Below are positions 16,423 to 24,601 of a DNA stretch of 64,000 bases, piece after piece. The stretch is from positions 16,166-80,165 of the forward strand of contig DPYI01000025.1 in NCBI GenBank assembly GCA_003545435.1. Direction: 5' to 3'. The stretch is from Patescibacteria group bacterium. Lineage in GTDB: Bacteria > Patescibacteriota > Microgenomatia > UBA10105 > UBA927. Every line of letters begins with the position of its first letter. The first letter of the stretch is position 1. Under the pieces are notes generated by a model that worked only from the letters and a program-made list of their open reading frames with translations, did no database searches and had not been told where the DNA came from. A program made the translations under genes and the position numbers.

Positions 16423-17382
16423 TTACCGGTACGATTGAGTCTTTTTATACCACACATATGTTTGTTGCAAACCCCTTCTCAATGAATGCGTATTTTTCCA
16501 TCCCAACGCCCTTATTTTGTTATCATTCAGGTGCTGATATGGAATTTCACTTTTTGCTGAATTGAGAATTGTGTAGTGTATGTGCTTCTTTAGAATTTTT
16601 TCAGTGTTTTTTATCAAATCTAGGACAGAAAAATTATTGTCAGATGATATATTAAAAGCCTGACCTGCTGTTCTCTTCATATGCCGGATTAGAAATGCTG
16701 TAGCCAGAGCTATATCTTTAACATAAACATAATCCCGTATATATGTTCCATCGCTTCGAACCTCAAGTACGGAGTTTGTAATCAGCGCTTTACATATTCC
16801 GGGAATAATCCTATCAAAATGTATGTCTCCTTCTCCAAACACGTTGCCAAACCGCGTAACGATAACCGGTAATCCATATGTTTTTCCATACGTCTGGGCT
16901 ATGAGATCCGTGCAGGATTTGGATACATCATATGGATGATCACCTTTCAGGGGGGATTCTTCCGTATACGGTTTGGTTGTCTTTCCGTATGCTTTGTCAG
17001 AAGAAGCTACAAGAATACCTTGTATACCGGCTGTACGCCTGCATGCCTCCAGCACATGCACAGTACCCATAATGTTTGTTTTAAAAACATCATAGGGATT
17101 ATCATACGCTTCCTGGACTATCGGAAGAGCCGCCAGATGGATAACATACGTTGGACTAACTGACGCAAATACTGCTTCAACTTTTTCTCTTTTTGTTATA
17201 TCTATAATTTGATAATTTGTTTTCTTGTCTAATGATTTCAGAAAAAAATACGATTTGCAGGGGTTTTGAATATCTATGACGGTAACGTCATATTTTTTTC
17301 GTACTAGCAGTTCTACGAGATGAGCCCCGATGAATCCTGCTCCGCCGGTAACCAGTACACGGAGGGGTTCTAATCGTTCCAT
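16423..17382 (-). CDS. rfbG: NDP-sugar 4,6-dehydratase, CDP-glucose 4,6-dehydratase (RfbG)-like
   Basis: 319 residues from the ATG at 17382, chosen because TGGAGFIG then falls at 12-19 and the overlap with rfbF is only 13 bases; ATG 17412 and TTG 17460 are alternatives. SSDKAYG (127-133) matches the TSDK site of RfbG, and Y151/K155 (YDVSK) is the catalytic pair. HLAALPIVQEAYDNP and NIMGTVHVLEA are also RfbG-like. It converts CDP-glucose to CDP-4-keto-6-deoxyglucose, the RfbH substrate. Immediately downstream of rfbF. A GDP-mannose 4,6-dehydratase activity for the ColD route is a less likely alternative. Confidence 0.82.
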   Translation of the reverse strand: MERLEPLRVLVTGGAGFIGAHLVELLVRKKYDVTVIDIQNPCKSYFFLKSLDKKTNYQIIDITKREKVEAVFASVSPTYVIHLAALPIVQEAYDNPYDVFKTNIMGTVHVLEACRRTAGIQGILVASSDKAYGKTTKPYTEESPLKGDHPYDVSKSCTDLIAQTYGKTYGLPVIVTRFGNVFGEGDIHFDRIIPGICKALITNSVLEVRSDGTYIRDYVYVKDIALATAFLIRHMKRTAGQAFNISSDNNFSVLDLIKNTEKILKKHIHYTILNSAKSEIPYQHLNDNKIRALGWKNTHSLRRGLQQTYVWYKKTQSYR

Positions 17383-18155
17383 ATTTTCCAGGGAGGAGAC
17401 TGTTCTTTCCATAGAGAGTTTAACCGCTCCACGTCTGCATAGGTGTCCATAGAATGCCAAAATCCTCTATGGATATACAGAGACAATTCACGTTTTTTTA
17501 TGAGACGTTTCAATGCCTGGTGTTCCATTTCCCCCTTTTTAAGGTAATCGAAAAAACTATATTGGAAAATCATGAATCCGCCATTCACCCAATCCCGAAG
17601 CACCGGTTTTTCTATAAATTCAGTAATGACATTCCATCTATTGATATGAACTAATCCGTATTTGCTCCGGGGGTACACTCCCGTGATAGTACCTGTAGTT
17701 TTTTGTTTTTTATGAAATGAGACCAATTCCTTAACATCTATATCCCCCACACCGTCTCCGTAGGTAACCATAAAATCTTCATTGTTTGGAATATAATCCT
17801 TTATCCTTAGAATCCGTTCTCCGGGAAGAGTATCAAGTCCCGTGTCAACAAACGTAATTTTAAAATCATCAATGCGTTTCCCGTCGGTTGTATCTCTGTA
17901 AATTTTGGCATACCCTGTTTTTGTCGATAACGTAAAATCATGAATAAAATATTTCTGATTGAGGAAATAATCCTTTATATATTCACCCTTATATCCCAAT
18001 GCAATGATAAAGTCATTACATCCGTAATGGGAATAGATTTTCATAATGTGCCAGAGGATCGGTTTGTTTCCAATAAAAACCATTGGTTTTGGCTTAAATT
18101 CTGTTTCCTCTTTCAGGCGATATCCTATTCCGCCGCACAGAATAACTGTTTTCAT
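17370..18155 (-). CDS. rfbF: Glucose-1-phosphate cytidylyltransferase RfbF
   Basis: 261 residues, the usual RfbF length (about 257). The N-terminus MKTVILCGGIGYRLKEETE is the nucleotidyltransferase signature; KPKPMVFIGNKPILWHIMKI at 21-40 and MVTYGDGVGDID complete the family pattern. It makes CDP-glucose from CTP and glucose-1-phosphate, the first step of CDP-3,6-dideoxyhexose synthesis, with rfbG next and rfbH 10 kb on. An inverted-repeat element (18207-18304) lies in its upstream region, so the promoter is either between the two or beyond the repeat; I see no strong one. Confidence 0.94.
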   Translation of the reverse strand: MKTVILCGGIGYRLKEETEFKPKPMVFIGNKPILWHIMKIYSHYGCNDFIIALGYKGEYIKDYFLNQKYFIHDFTLSTKTGYAKIYRDTTDGKRIDDFKITFVDTGLDTLPGERILRIKDYIPNNEDFMVTYGDGVGDIDVKELVSFHKKQKTTGTITGVYPRSKYGLVHINRWNVITEFIEKPVLRDWVNGGFMIFQYSFFDYLKKGEMEHQALKRLIKKRELSLYIHRGFWHSMDTYADVERLNSLWKEQSPPWKIWND

Positions 18156-18206
18156 AATAATAATTTATTTATAACCTGAATTACGAAATAAATAAAGCTA
18201 TTTTTT

Positions 18207-18304
18207 GTCATTCCGGACTTGCCTCGCCCGGCAAAGCCTTGGCGAAGTCGGGATCCGGAATCCAGAGAACAATTGCCTAGATTCCTGCTTTCGGGAGGAA
18301 TGAC
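18207..18304. repeat. Dispersed inverted-repeat element R1 (GTCATTCC type)
   Basis: GTCATTCC at 18207-18214 is the reverse complement of GGAATGAC at 18297-18304. Inside are GGACTTGCC and GGCGAAGTCGGG, which pair imperfectly, and GGATCCGGAATCCAG. This is the look of non-coding REP/MITE-like elements scattered in many bacterial genomes. It lies between the end of the 18390-20057 gene and the start of rfbF. Confidence 0.7.
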
Positions 18305-18389
18305 AAGGTAGAACAGCCAAAAAAGTCATTCTCTATTTTGTAACTCAAGCTATTATAGCAAAATGGTGCATATTTTACGAAGGTACGTG

Positions 18390-20057
18390 CTACTTCATAC
18401 AATTCCTAATTCTCAAAACAACATCGTTTGTTATATCAATGACCTTATGATCCGTAGAATCATAGTAAAATCCACGAATCTGATCAGAGTTGAATTTATT
18501 ATTACACGAGTCTTTTTTAAGCAAATCAAGTGAATGATAATATCCAAATCCTTGACCTCCGTCTTCAAAATAGCCTTGCTCAAGCATTCCCCAAAATGAC
18601 ATATCATATATTAATTTTTTTGGAATTTTTCCTGTATCGTAAAAGAGAACCATAAATGTGAAACCGGGCCCCTGCTGGAGAGGCAGTCTCATGCCGGATA
18701 CGCCATAAAAGCTTTCTGCGCTTCCCGTTGCATACAATACGGGTTTTTCGGGAAGATCCGGGTATATGACCCGGACAGACTGAAGCATATTCTTCCGCTC
18801 TTCTCCGATAATTTTCTGATGCCGTATATCGCGGATAATATATACACTTTGTTTATAGAGATACCCAACAGTAAATAAGGAAATACAGACTATAACTAAT
18901 AATCGTAAATTTTTATTTTTATGACTTAATTCAACAATTGAGGCTATTAAGCCCGAGATTAATAATCCGCCGGCTGCTGCCGCGAAAGAAAAATATCGGG
19001 AATCGAGATATTCACCGTTTCGATTTACTAAAGAAAACGGAATAAACGACACTACAAGAAGCAGGAATGAAATCAGGATAGCAAAGCGGTATTTTTTCCC
19101 AAAAAATAAAACACTGCTCATTCCAATAAACAAAAGAAGCGTACACCAAAGACCGACAATGTCAGTCATCATCAACTCCTGCACCACATGAATATTTTCA
19201 ATATGTATGAGGCGTTCATAGCGGGACGAAAAAACAATAGTAGATATAAAACGCATAACAGGAAGAGGAATAAATGTTTCACTGAAAGATATAAGGGGAT
19301 ACAGAAACGCATTTATTAGTATCCCTATCATCGGAGTTCCGCTTGATTCTGTTACTGCAAGCTGACTTTTCCATCCATGTATAAATATATCTGCAATCCG
19401 TACAATGATAATGAAAACAATGAATATAAAAAGACTTGTATATCGTATGAATTCATCTTTCAATCCACCCAGGTCCCGCTTAGGTGCAGTAAATATGGGA
19501 AGAAGAGGCATCCAGGCAATGCTTGATTCCTTAAAGTAGTATGAAATAACCGCGCAGACAATACACCATATTCTCTTCTTCTTCAAAGCAAGGACAATTG
19601 ACAGAAGCATAAAAAAAAGCGAGGGAAGAGCGGTAAATGACGTTGCCAGCCATGATACCGACTGATGACTTGCATAGCACACAGCATAAGATAATCCAGC
19701 AACGGTTGCAAAGATATGGGGAATGCCAAGAAGTCGTGCTATTTTACGAACCAATAATCCATTTATACTATGAACAAAAAGTGCAAATACTGCCCAGGGC
19801 AGAACATTCGTGCCGAACATATGAAACAATGAATACTTGAGAACAGTGGAAAACGGACGATTTAAACCAACCAGAAGCAGGTGCAACGGAAATACTGACA
19901 ATTCGACCTCGATTCCTCCAATCTTCGCAAGTCCCAATGAAACCCATTCATCCTGCTGGTAAAACGTAAATGGGAGATCGCGAAATGCGAAGAGGGCAAA
20001 ACCTATGATAAGAAGCATTTCAAATACAGATACTATGGTATAAGGTTTTTTCCTCAT
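18390..20057 (-). CDS. Polytopic membrane protein, putative GT-C glycosyltransferase (DEW type)
   Basis: 555 residues with about 11-12 hydrophobic helices over the first 420 residues and a short soluble C-terminal domain ending DITNDVVLRIRNCMK. The first loop has FYQQDEWVSLG; acidic pairs in this position bind the lipid-phosphate sugar donor in GT-C enzymes. It is a paralog of the protein at 20214-21911: same length, same DEW motif, and matching C-termini (DQIRGFYY versus DQVIGLYY, then DIT). The two are separated by repeat R2. Probably transfers a sugar outside the cell. I cannot name a characterised homolog. Confidence 0.65.
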   Translation of the reverse strand: MRKKPYTIVSVFEMLLIIGFALFAFRDLPFTFYQQDEWVSLGLAKIGGIEVELSVFPLHLLLVGLNRPFSTVLKYSLFHMFGTNVLPWAVFALFVHSINGLLVRKIARLLGIPHIFATVAGLSYAVCYASHQSVSWLATSFTALPSLFFMLLSIVLALKKKRIWCIVCAVISYYFKESSIAWMPLLPIFTAPKRDLGGLKDEFIRYTSLFIFIVFIIIVRIADIFIHGWKSQLAVTESSGTPMIGILINAFLYPLISFSETFIPLPVMRFISTIVFSSRYERLIHIENIHVVQELMMTDIVGLWCTLLLFIGMSSVLFFGKKYRFAILISFLLLVVSFIPFSLVNRNGEYLDSRYFSFAAAAGGLLISGLIASIVELSHKNKNLRLLVIVCISLFTVGYLYKQSVYIIRDIRHQKIIGEERKNMLQSVRVIYPDLPEKPVLYATGSAESFYGVSGMRLPLQQGPGFTFMVLFYDTGKIPKKLIYDMSFWGMLEQGYFEDGGQGFGYYHSLDLLKKDSCNNKFNSDQIRGFYYDSTDHKVIDITNDVVLRIRNCMK

Positions 20058-20106
20058 ATATACATGCAGAGATTAGAATCAATAACAAAACCTGATGGTT
20101 TGTCAC

Positions 20107-20188
20107 GTCATTGCGAGCGAAACGAAGTAAAGCGAAGCAATCTTTAGAATTATAGAGATTGCTTCGTCGTTGCACTCCTCGCAATGAC
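20107..20188. repeat. Dispersed inverted-repeat element R2 (GTCATTGCGAG type)
   Basis: GTCATTGCGAG (20107-20117) pairs with CTCGCAATGAC (20178-20188), and an inner pair GAAGCAATCT (20134-20143) with AGATTGCTTC (20156-20165). The whole element folds into one long hairpin. Same family as R3 at 30833-30923. It lies between two paralogous membrane-protein genes and could act as a transcript terminator or processing site. Confidence 0.78.
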
Positions 20189-20213
20189 AATAAATGAGGT
20201 TTTGATACTAATT

Positions 20214-21911
20214 CTAATTAATACATCTCATGTCAATTTCTTTCCTGATATCGCCTGTGATATCGATAAGTTTTCTTTCATTTCCGAAATAGTATAATCC
20301 GATAACCTGATCTGTCCGTAAAGCGCGATCTTTATGAAAAAGATTACAAAGCGACTCCTTTTGCCAAAAATACCCAAATCCCTCTCCACCGATTTCCTTA
20401 TACCCTTCTTCTAAAAACCGGCTTAAATATTTTTCACGGATGAGTTGTCTGGGAATCTCATTCCTTTCTCTGAATGCCATCATGATCATAAATCCTGTCC
20501 CATATTGAAAGGGAACGACATTATTCTGGTAGAAAAAATTTCTATCCCCGGAAATATAGAAAATCGGTTTCTCAGAGAGCATCGGCACGATACGATTCAT
20601 GTCTACAATCAGCTTCTGTATATCCATTGAATAAAGAACATTCTCATAGACATCCCTCTGAACAAAACTGATCTGTTTCCAGTAAAAAAACAATAATATA
20701 AATGCTACAATACATATCGACGGCATGACGCCAAAGAACCGCCGAAGAATAACAGAGACGTATTCCACACCCACCCCGAATATGAGTCCGAACCCGAAAA
20801 TAGAATAATAGAGATACCGTGATTCTAAAAAGGAAGAATTCCTTTCAGGAAGATACATTGCCATCGGTAAGAATGATAAGACATACCAGAGAAGTCCGAA
20901 TACTAAAAGTCTCCTCCTCTGTTTCATTTTTAAGTAAACGAGTAAAAACCCCCCAATAAGAATAAAAGAAAGAAGTGTTGATATCATATCGGACAGTATG
21001 GTCACGACGATGATATCCTTATTTGCCGCAACCCCCAGGAATTGATAGAGAAACACGCCAAAATGTTCACTTGTGCGAAAGAGGGTTCGGGGAGATATCA
21101 TCATATGGGAAATGCTGATGAACGGGTACCAAACGCTGTTGAATATAATTCTGATAAGAATCTGTGTTGCTGTTGCCATTTCTGCAATGCTTTTAAACTG
21201 AAATAGGAGATACATGTTCCACGCAACAAAAAAAATAAATAACGCAAAAATTCCTGCATATTTTCTAAAAAACCGTAAAATGTCTATTTTATTCTTGGAA
21301 AAAAAATACGGAGAAAACAAAAGGAGCGGCAAAACGAAAATACAGCTGTTTTTGAAAAGAAACGCAATATAGAGAAATACAAAAGAAAGAAGGATGAGAA
21401 CTTTCTTTCCGACGGCGAGAGTGGGCGGACGGATGATAAATGCCAGATACACCATCGTGCTACTTAAAGTTGTCTGTACGACTGCACCAAACCATGAGAT
21501 TGCCTGCTGACCGGAAGTTGGCACGGCAACTGACAAGATGCAAAGAAGTGACAAGAGAGAGTTTTTTGTCATTTTTTTGACTACAAAATAGGCAAGAATG
21601 ATATTTATCGATCCGACAGCATAGCCAAATATCACAAAAGGAGTCGCGTTTCCCGGAAAATAGTAGAAAAATACGTTATTTATCAGAGACCCGATAAACC
21701 GGAACCTTCCAGTAACCTGCAGGAGAATATTAGGACTGATGCCGGCAAATAATCCATTTGCAAATACGCTTCCCATCTGTGTCCATTCGTCATTCAAAAA
21801 ATATATGCGCGGCAAATCCTTAAATGCGATAGCGAATGCAAAAAGAGATAGCGCAATTGAGGCGAATGGAATTATTTTTTGAAATTTTTTAGTTATCCGA
21901 TTTTTTCTCAT
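20214..21911 (-). CDS. Polytopic membrane protein, putative GT-C glycosyltransferase (DEW type)
   Basis: 565 residues, about 11-12 helices, then a soluble tail. The first loop reads YFLNDEWTQMGS, aligning with the QQDEW of its neighbour at 18390-20057. The C-terminal domain contains FYISGDRNFFYQNNVVPFQY and ends LIDITGDIRKEIDMRC, again matching the paralog. Its ATG overlaps the upstream GT2 stop by four bases, implying coupled expression with that cytosolic transferase. Expected to be an outer-face glycosyltransferase. Identity beyond GT-C-like is not supported by a motif I recognise. Confidence 0.65.
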   Translation of the reverse strand: MRKNRITKKFQKIIPFASIALSLFAFAIAFKDLPRIYFLNDEWTQMGSVFANGLFAGISPNILLQVTGRFRFIGSLINNVFFYYFPGNATPFVIFGYAVGSINIILAYFVVKKMTKNSLLSLLCILSVAVPTSGQQAISWFGAVVQTTLSSTMVYLAFIIRPPTLAVGKKVLILLSFVFLYIAFLFKNSCIFVLPLLLFSPYFFSKNKIDILRFFRKYAGIFALFIFFVAWNMYLLFQFKSIAEMATATQILIRIIFNSVWYPFISISHMMISPRTLFRTSEHFGVFLYQFLGVAANKDIIVVTILSDMISTLLSFILIGGFLLVYLKMKQRRRLLVFGLLWYVLSFLPMAMYLPERNSSFLESRYLYYSIFGFGLIFGVGVEYVSVILRRFFGVMPSICIVAFILLFFYWKQISFVQRDVYENVLYSMDIQKLIVDMNRIVPMLSEKPIFYISGDRNFFYQNNVVPFQYGTGFMIMMAFRERNEIPRQLIREKYLSRFLEEGYKEIGGEGFGYFWQKESLCNLFHKDRALRTDQVIGLYYFGNERKLIDITGDIRKEIDMRCIN

Positions 21912-22927
21912 AATTTCCTATCACGCACGAATGAAACATAATACGAAATACGTGGGTATCTCATTATCTTTCTGAACAGCAATTCATCCGACATGCTCCT
22001 TATGTGTGCCTGTATGTAGCGTCTCATTTGTAGCGTTTTTTTACAATTTCGTATATTCCACAGTATCGCTTTTATAATAGACCAGCTAAACTGCAACCTT
22101 CCCCGAAGAAATGAATATAAAGCAAAACCAATACATAAAAACACATGAATCGGCACTATCATAAGAAGCGCTTTGATCCCAAGATTCTTAAGGTAGGAAC
22201 TGATCCGATTTTTAAATGAGTGGTACTGAATAAATGCGCTGTTCATGGAGCTACTGGTTGCTCCCATTTTATGAAACACAACGGACGCGTGCACATAGAT
22301 AATGCTGTATCCTGACAGCCAGATGCGGTGGCATAGATCTGTCTCCTCAAAATAGGCAAAATATGATGGGTCAAAAACATTTCCATCAACTAAAACAGCA
22401 TCCAAAACCTGTTTCCTAAATAGCATGCATGCTCCTTTGGCTGTATAAAGGCAGATTCTTCTGTCAAATTTTTTTATATCTTTTTGTCCGAATCCGTAAT
22501 GATATAAAAATCCCGTTGGTGTAAGAAATGCTCCGATGCTGTCCAGCGTATCCGGTTTGTCCATAAGCAAAATTTTGCTTTGTGCTCCGCCAACTGATGC
22601 ATCTTCTGCCATCTCTTTCACAAGCTCCGACAAAAATGCTTCCGTAACTTTTACGTCATTATTCAAAAATAAGATATATTCCCCTTTTGTCTTTTGGTAT
22701 CCGATGTTATTGGCATTGGAGAATCCCACGTTTTCACTATTTTGAATGATGGTAGTCTTTGGATAGTGCTTTTTGACCCACTCGCATGATATATCATCGG
22801 AATTGTTGTCAACGAAAATAATTTCAAACTGCTTATAGTCCTGTGTATGCAAAGACGTAAAACAGCCATGAAGCCATTTCATGCCATTCCAGTTTACGAT
22901 AACAATGGAGACCAATCCCTTTTTCAT
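21908..22927 (-). CDS. Glycosyltransferase family 2 (rhamnosyltransferase-like)
   Basis: 339 residues. The GT-A domain has SIVIVNWNGMKWL at 7-19, FVDNNSDDIS, FSNANNIGYQ and the donor/metal site FLNNDVKV; the later FEETDLCHRIWLSGY is the acceptor-side motif of WbbL-like rhamnosyltransferases. A hydrophobic helix near residues 250-270 suggests membrane attachment. A strong Shine-Dalgarno stretch (AAGGGGGAG) precedes the ATG. It overlaps the downstream membrane protein and the upstream GT2 by ATGA, so three transferases are coupled. A rhamnose donor is a guess from family resemblance. Confidence 0.88.
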   Translation of the reverse strand: MKKGLVSIVIVNWNGMKWLHGCFTSLHTQDYKQFEIIFVDNNSDDISCEWVKKHYPKTTIIQNSENVGFSNANNIGYQKTKGEYILFLNNDVKVTEAFLSELVKEMAEDASVGGAQSKILLMDKPDTLDSIGAFLTPTGFLYHYGFGQKDIKKFDRRICLYTAKGACMLFRKQVLDAVLVDGNVFDPSYFAYFEETDLCHRIWLSGYSIIYVHASVVFHKMGATSSSMNSAFIQYHSFKNRISSYLKNLGIKALLMIVPIHVFLCIGFALYSFLRGRLQFSWSIIKAILWNIRNCKKTLQMRRYIQAHIRSMSDELLFRKIMRYPRISYYVSFVRDRKL

Positions 22928-23769
22928 GCAAATCTCCCCCTTATATATCCCAGAAAAAGCGCGGTGGTTTCCATGATTTTCATGACGAGCATACCTACTC
23001 CGATTGCTGGTTGTTTGAAGAGCCGATCTGAATCGGAAAAAAACAAGGATAAGCGGGAGAATAGATTTGCCTGCCGCAGGCTTATGAAACGGTTTTCTGT
23101 CTTCCGGCTATACGCATACATACGCTTACCATAGTAATATTTCTTTTTCAAAAGAGCCCATAAAGAAATGTTGTCTTCGTTATGGATGATATACGCAGAT
23201 ATTCTTCCTATCGCAGCATGTCCATATGATGCTTTCAGTTTTTGAGGGAGATCAAAATCTTCCGGGCCTGTAAGCGTCTCGTCATATCCGCCAAGACGGA
23301 TAAATGCGCTTCTTTTATAGAACCGGGCTGCCTCAATCCATTCCACTCCTTCATAATACGTCCTTTCTAATGCTTTGCACTTAGCTAAAAAATTCTTGCC
23401 TTTTGACTTCTCCGGGATAACCATTGCCTGGTAGGGAGCGGTTCCTTTTTGGGATTTTTGCATTGCTTCTACACACTCCTCTATGACTTTTGGTGTCAGT
23501 TCCATATCCGCATCAATAAAAACAAAATACGTTCCCGTTGCTTTTGAGACTCCGAAATTCCGTTGGGCAGACCGTTCCGGACCTTTATCATAGACTCGCG
23601 CACCCAGCTTTTTCGCAATTGCCTTTGTCGCGTCCGTTGAGGCATTATCTACGACAACTGTCTCTACATGAGCATATGTTTGCTTATGGACGCTGCGTAT
23701 GCAAGCCCTGATATGGGACTCCTCATTCCTAGCAGGAATAATAACGGAAACCACGCATTTATCTCTCAT
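22924..23769 (-). CDS. Glycosyltransferase family 2
   Basis: About 281 residues from the ATG at 23769 (MRDKCVVSVIIPARNEE); ATG 23781 and TTG 23811 are alternatives with longer overlap of the FkbM gene. VVDNASTDATK, RNFGVSKATG, and FIDADMEL (DxD) form the GT-A catalytic core, and GPEDFDLPQKL is the acceptor-side motif. A C-terminal helix is present (around MLVMKIMETTALFLGY). Cytosolic transfer to a lipid-linked glycan is expected; donor unknown. Coupled to the next GT2 by ATGA. Confidence 0.87.
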   Translation of the reverse strand: MRDKCVVSVIIPARNEESHIRACIRSVHKQTYAHVETVVVDNASTDATKAIAKKLGARVYDKGPERSAQRNFGVSKATGTYFVFIDADMELTPKVIEECVEAMQKSQKGTAPYQAMVIPEKSKGKNFLAKCKALERTYYEGVEWIEAARFYKRSAFIRLGGYDETLTGPEDFDLPQKLKASYGHAAIGRISAYIIHNEDNISLWALLKKKYYYGKRMYAYSRKTENRFISLRQANLFSRLSLFFSDSDRLFKQPAIGVGMLVMKIMETTALFLGYIRGRFA

Positions 23770-24601
23770 AATCTGTAGCATAGGCGCTTTTTTGCTTAAA
23801 CAGAATATCAACAGAAGTTATCTTTCCTTCTTCTTCATATTGCCGCCCGATACGTTCAATAATAAACGGATGTCGAAAATGTGTTAGATAAGAAATGACT
23901 TTTCCCAAATCCCCGGAATTCGGCCTGTGCAAACTGGCTTCTATCAATACATAACGGCATTTCTTCAGCGTCTGTTTAGCTGATATGAGAACGGTGTATT
24001 CGCTTCCTTCGGTATCGATTTTCAATAGGTCGATAATGTTGGTCTTTCTTACACAATCAATATCATCTAATCTCATTCCCGGAACAACCTCAATCCTATC
24101 CTTATCTGAATAGGGAAAAAAAGATGACAGAAGCGTTGTTTGGGGAATATGCATCTTCATGGTTTTCGAAATCCCTACTGCCAGATGAACGGATGAAGGA
24201 TCATTTTTTTTCAGGAACCTGTATGCTTCTTCTATCGGTTCGACACTGCAAACATGCTTGGCAGAGAGGTAGCTATAAGAAAAAAAATTAAACTGACCGA
24301 TATTCGCGCCAATATCTATAATCGTACTCCCTTTTTTTATATATCCTTCCATAAACGCATTATCCACGTAAACGCTCTGAAGAAAGGAAATTCCGAATTG
24401 GTCGTTAAAGTGATAGGTTCGTCCGAAGATGTGTATCTTTCCCGATATCGGCATATTGATGATCTTTTTTATGGATAGCACCACAAGGAGATAGTATTTT
24501 TTTAGGAGAAACTCTAATTTTAGAGTATCAGGAAGGTGAAGCAGACAAAACTGCCAATCAAGTTCCAAAGAACGAAAAATAAACCACCATATCATTTTCA
24601 T
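23759..24601 (-). CDS. FkbM family methyltransferase
   Basis: 280 residues. The SAM-binding motif IIDIGANIGQF is at 94-104, followed by CSVEPIE (acidic residue for the SAM ribose) and the FkbM signature LLKIDTEGSE. FkbM enzymes O-methylate sugars and polyketides; inside this glycosyltransferase run it probably methylates a sugar of the surface glycan, for example as a cap. The N-terminal 50 residues are hydrophobic and may attach it to the membrane. Its ATG overlaps the upstream GT-C gene stop by four bases. Confidence 0.88.
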   Translation of the reverse strand: MKMIWWFIFRSLELDWQFCLLHLPDTLKLEFLLKKYYLLVVLSIKKIINMPISGKIHIFGRTYHFNDQFGISFLQSVYVDNAFMEGYIKKGSTIIDIGANIGQFNFFSYSYLSAKHVCSVEPIEEAYRFLKKNDPSSVHLAVGISKTMKMHIPQTTLLSSFFPYSDKDRIEVVPGMRLDDIDCVRKTNIIDLLKIDTEGSEYTVLISAKQTLKKCRYVLIEASLHRPNSGDLGKVISYLTHFRHPFIIERIGRQYEEEGKITSVDILFKQKSAYATDYER

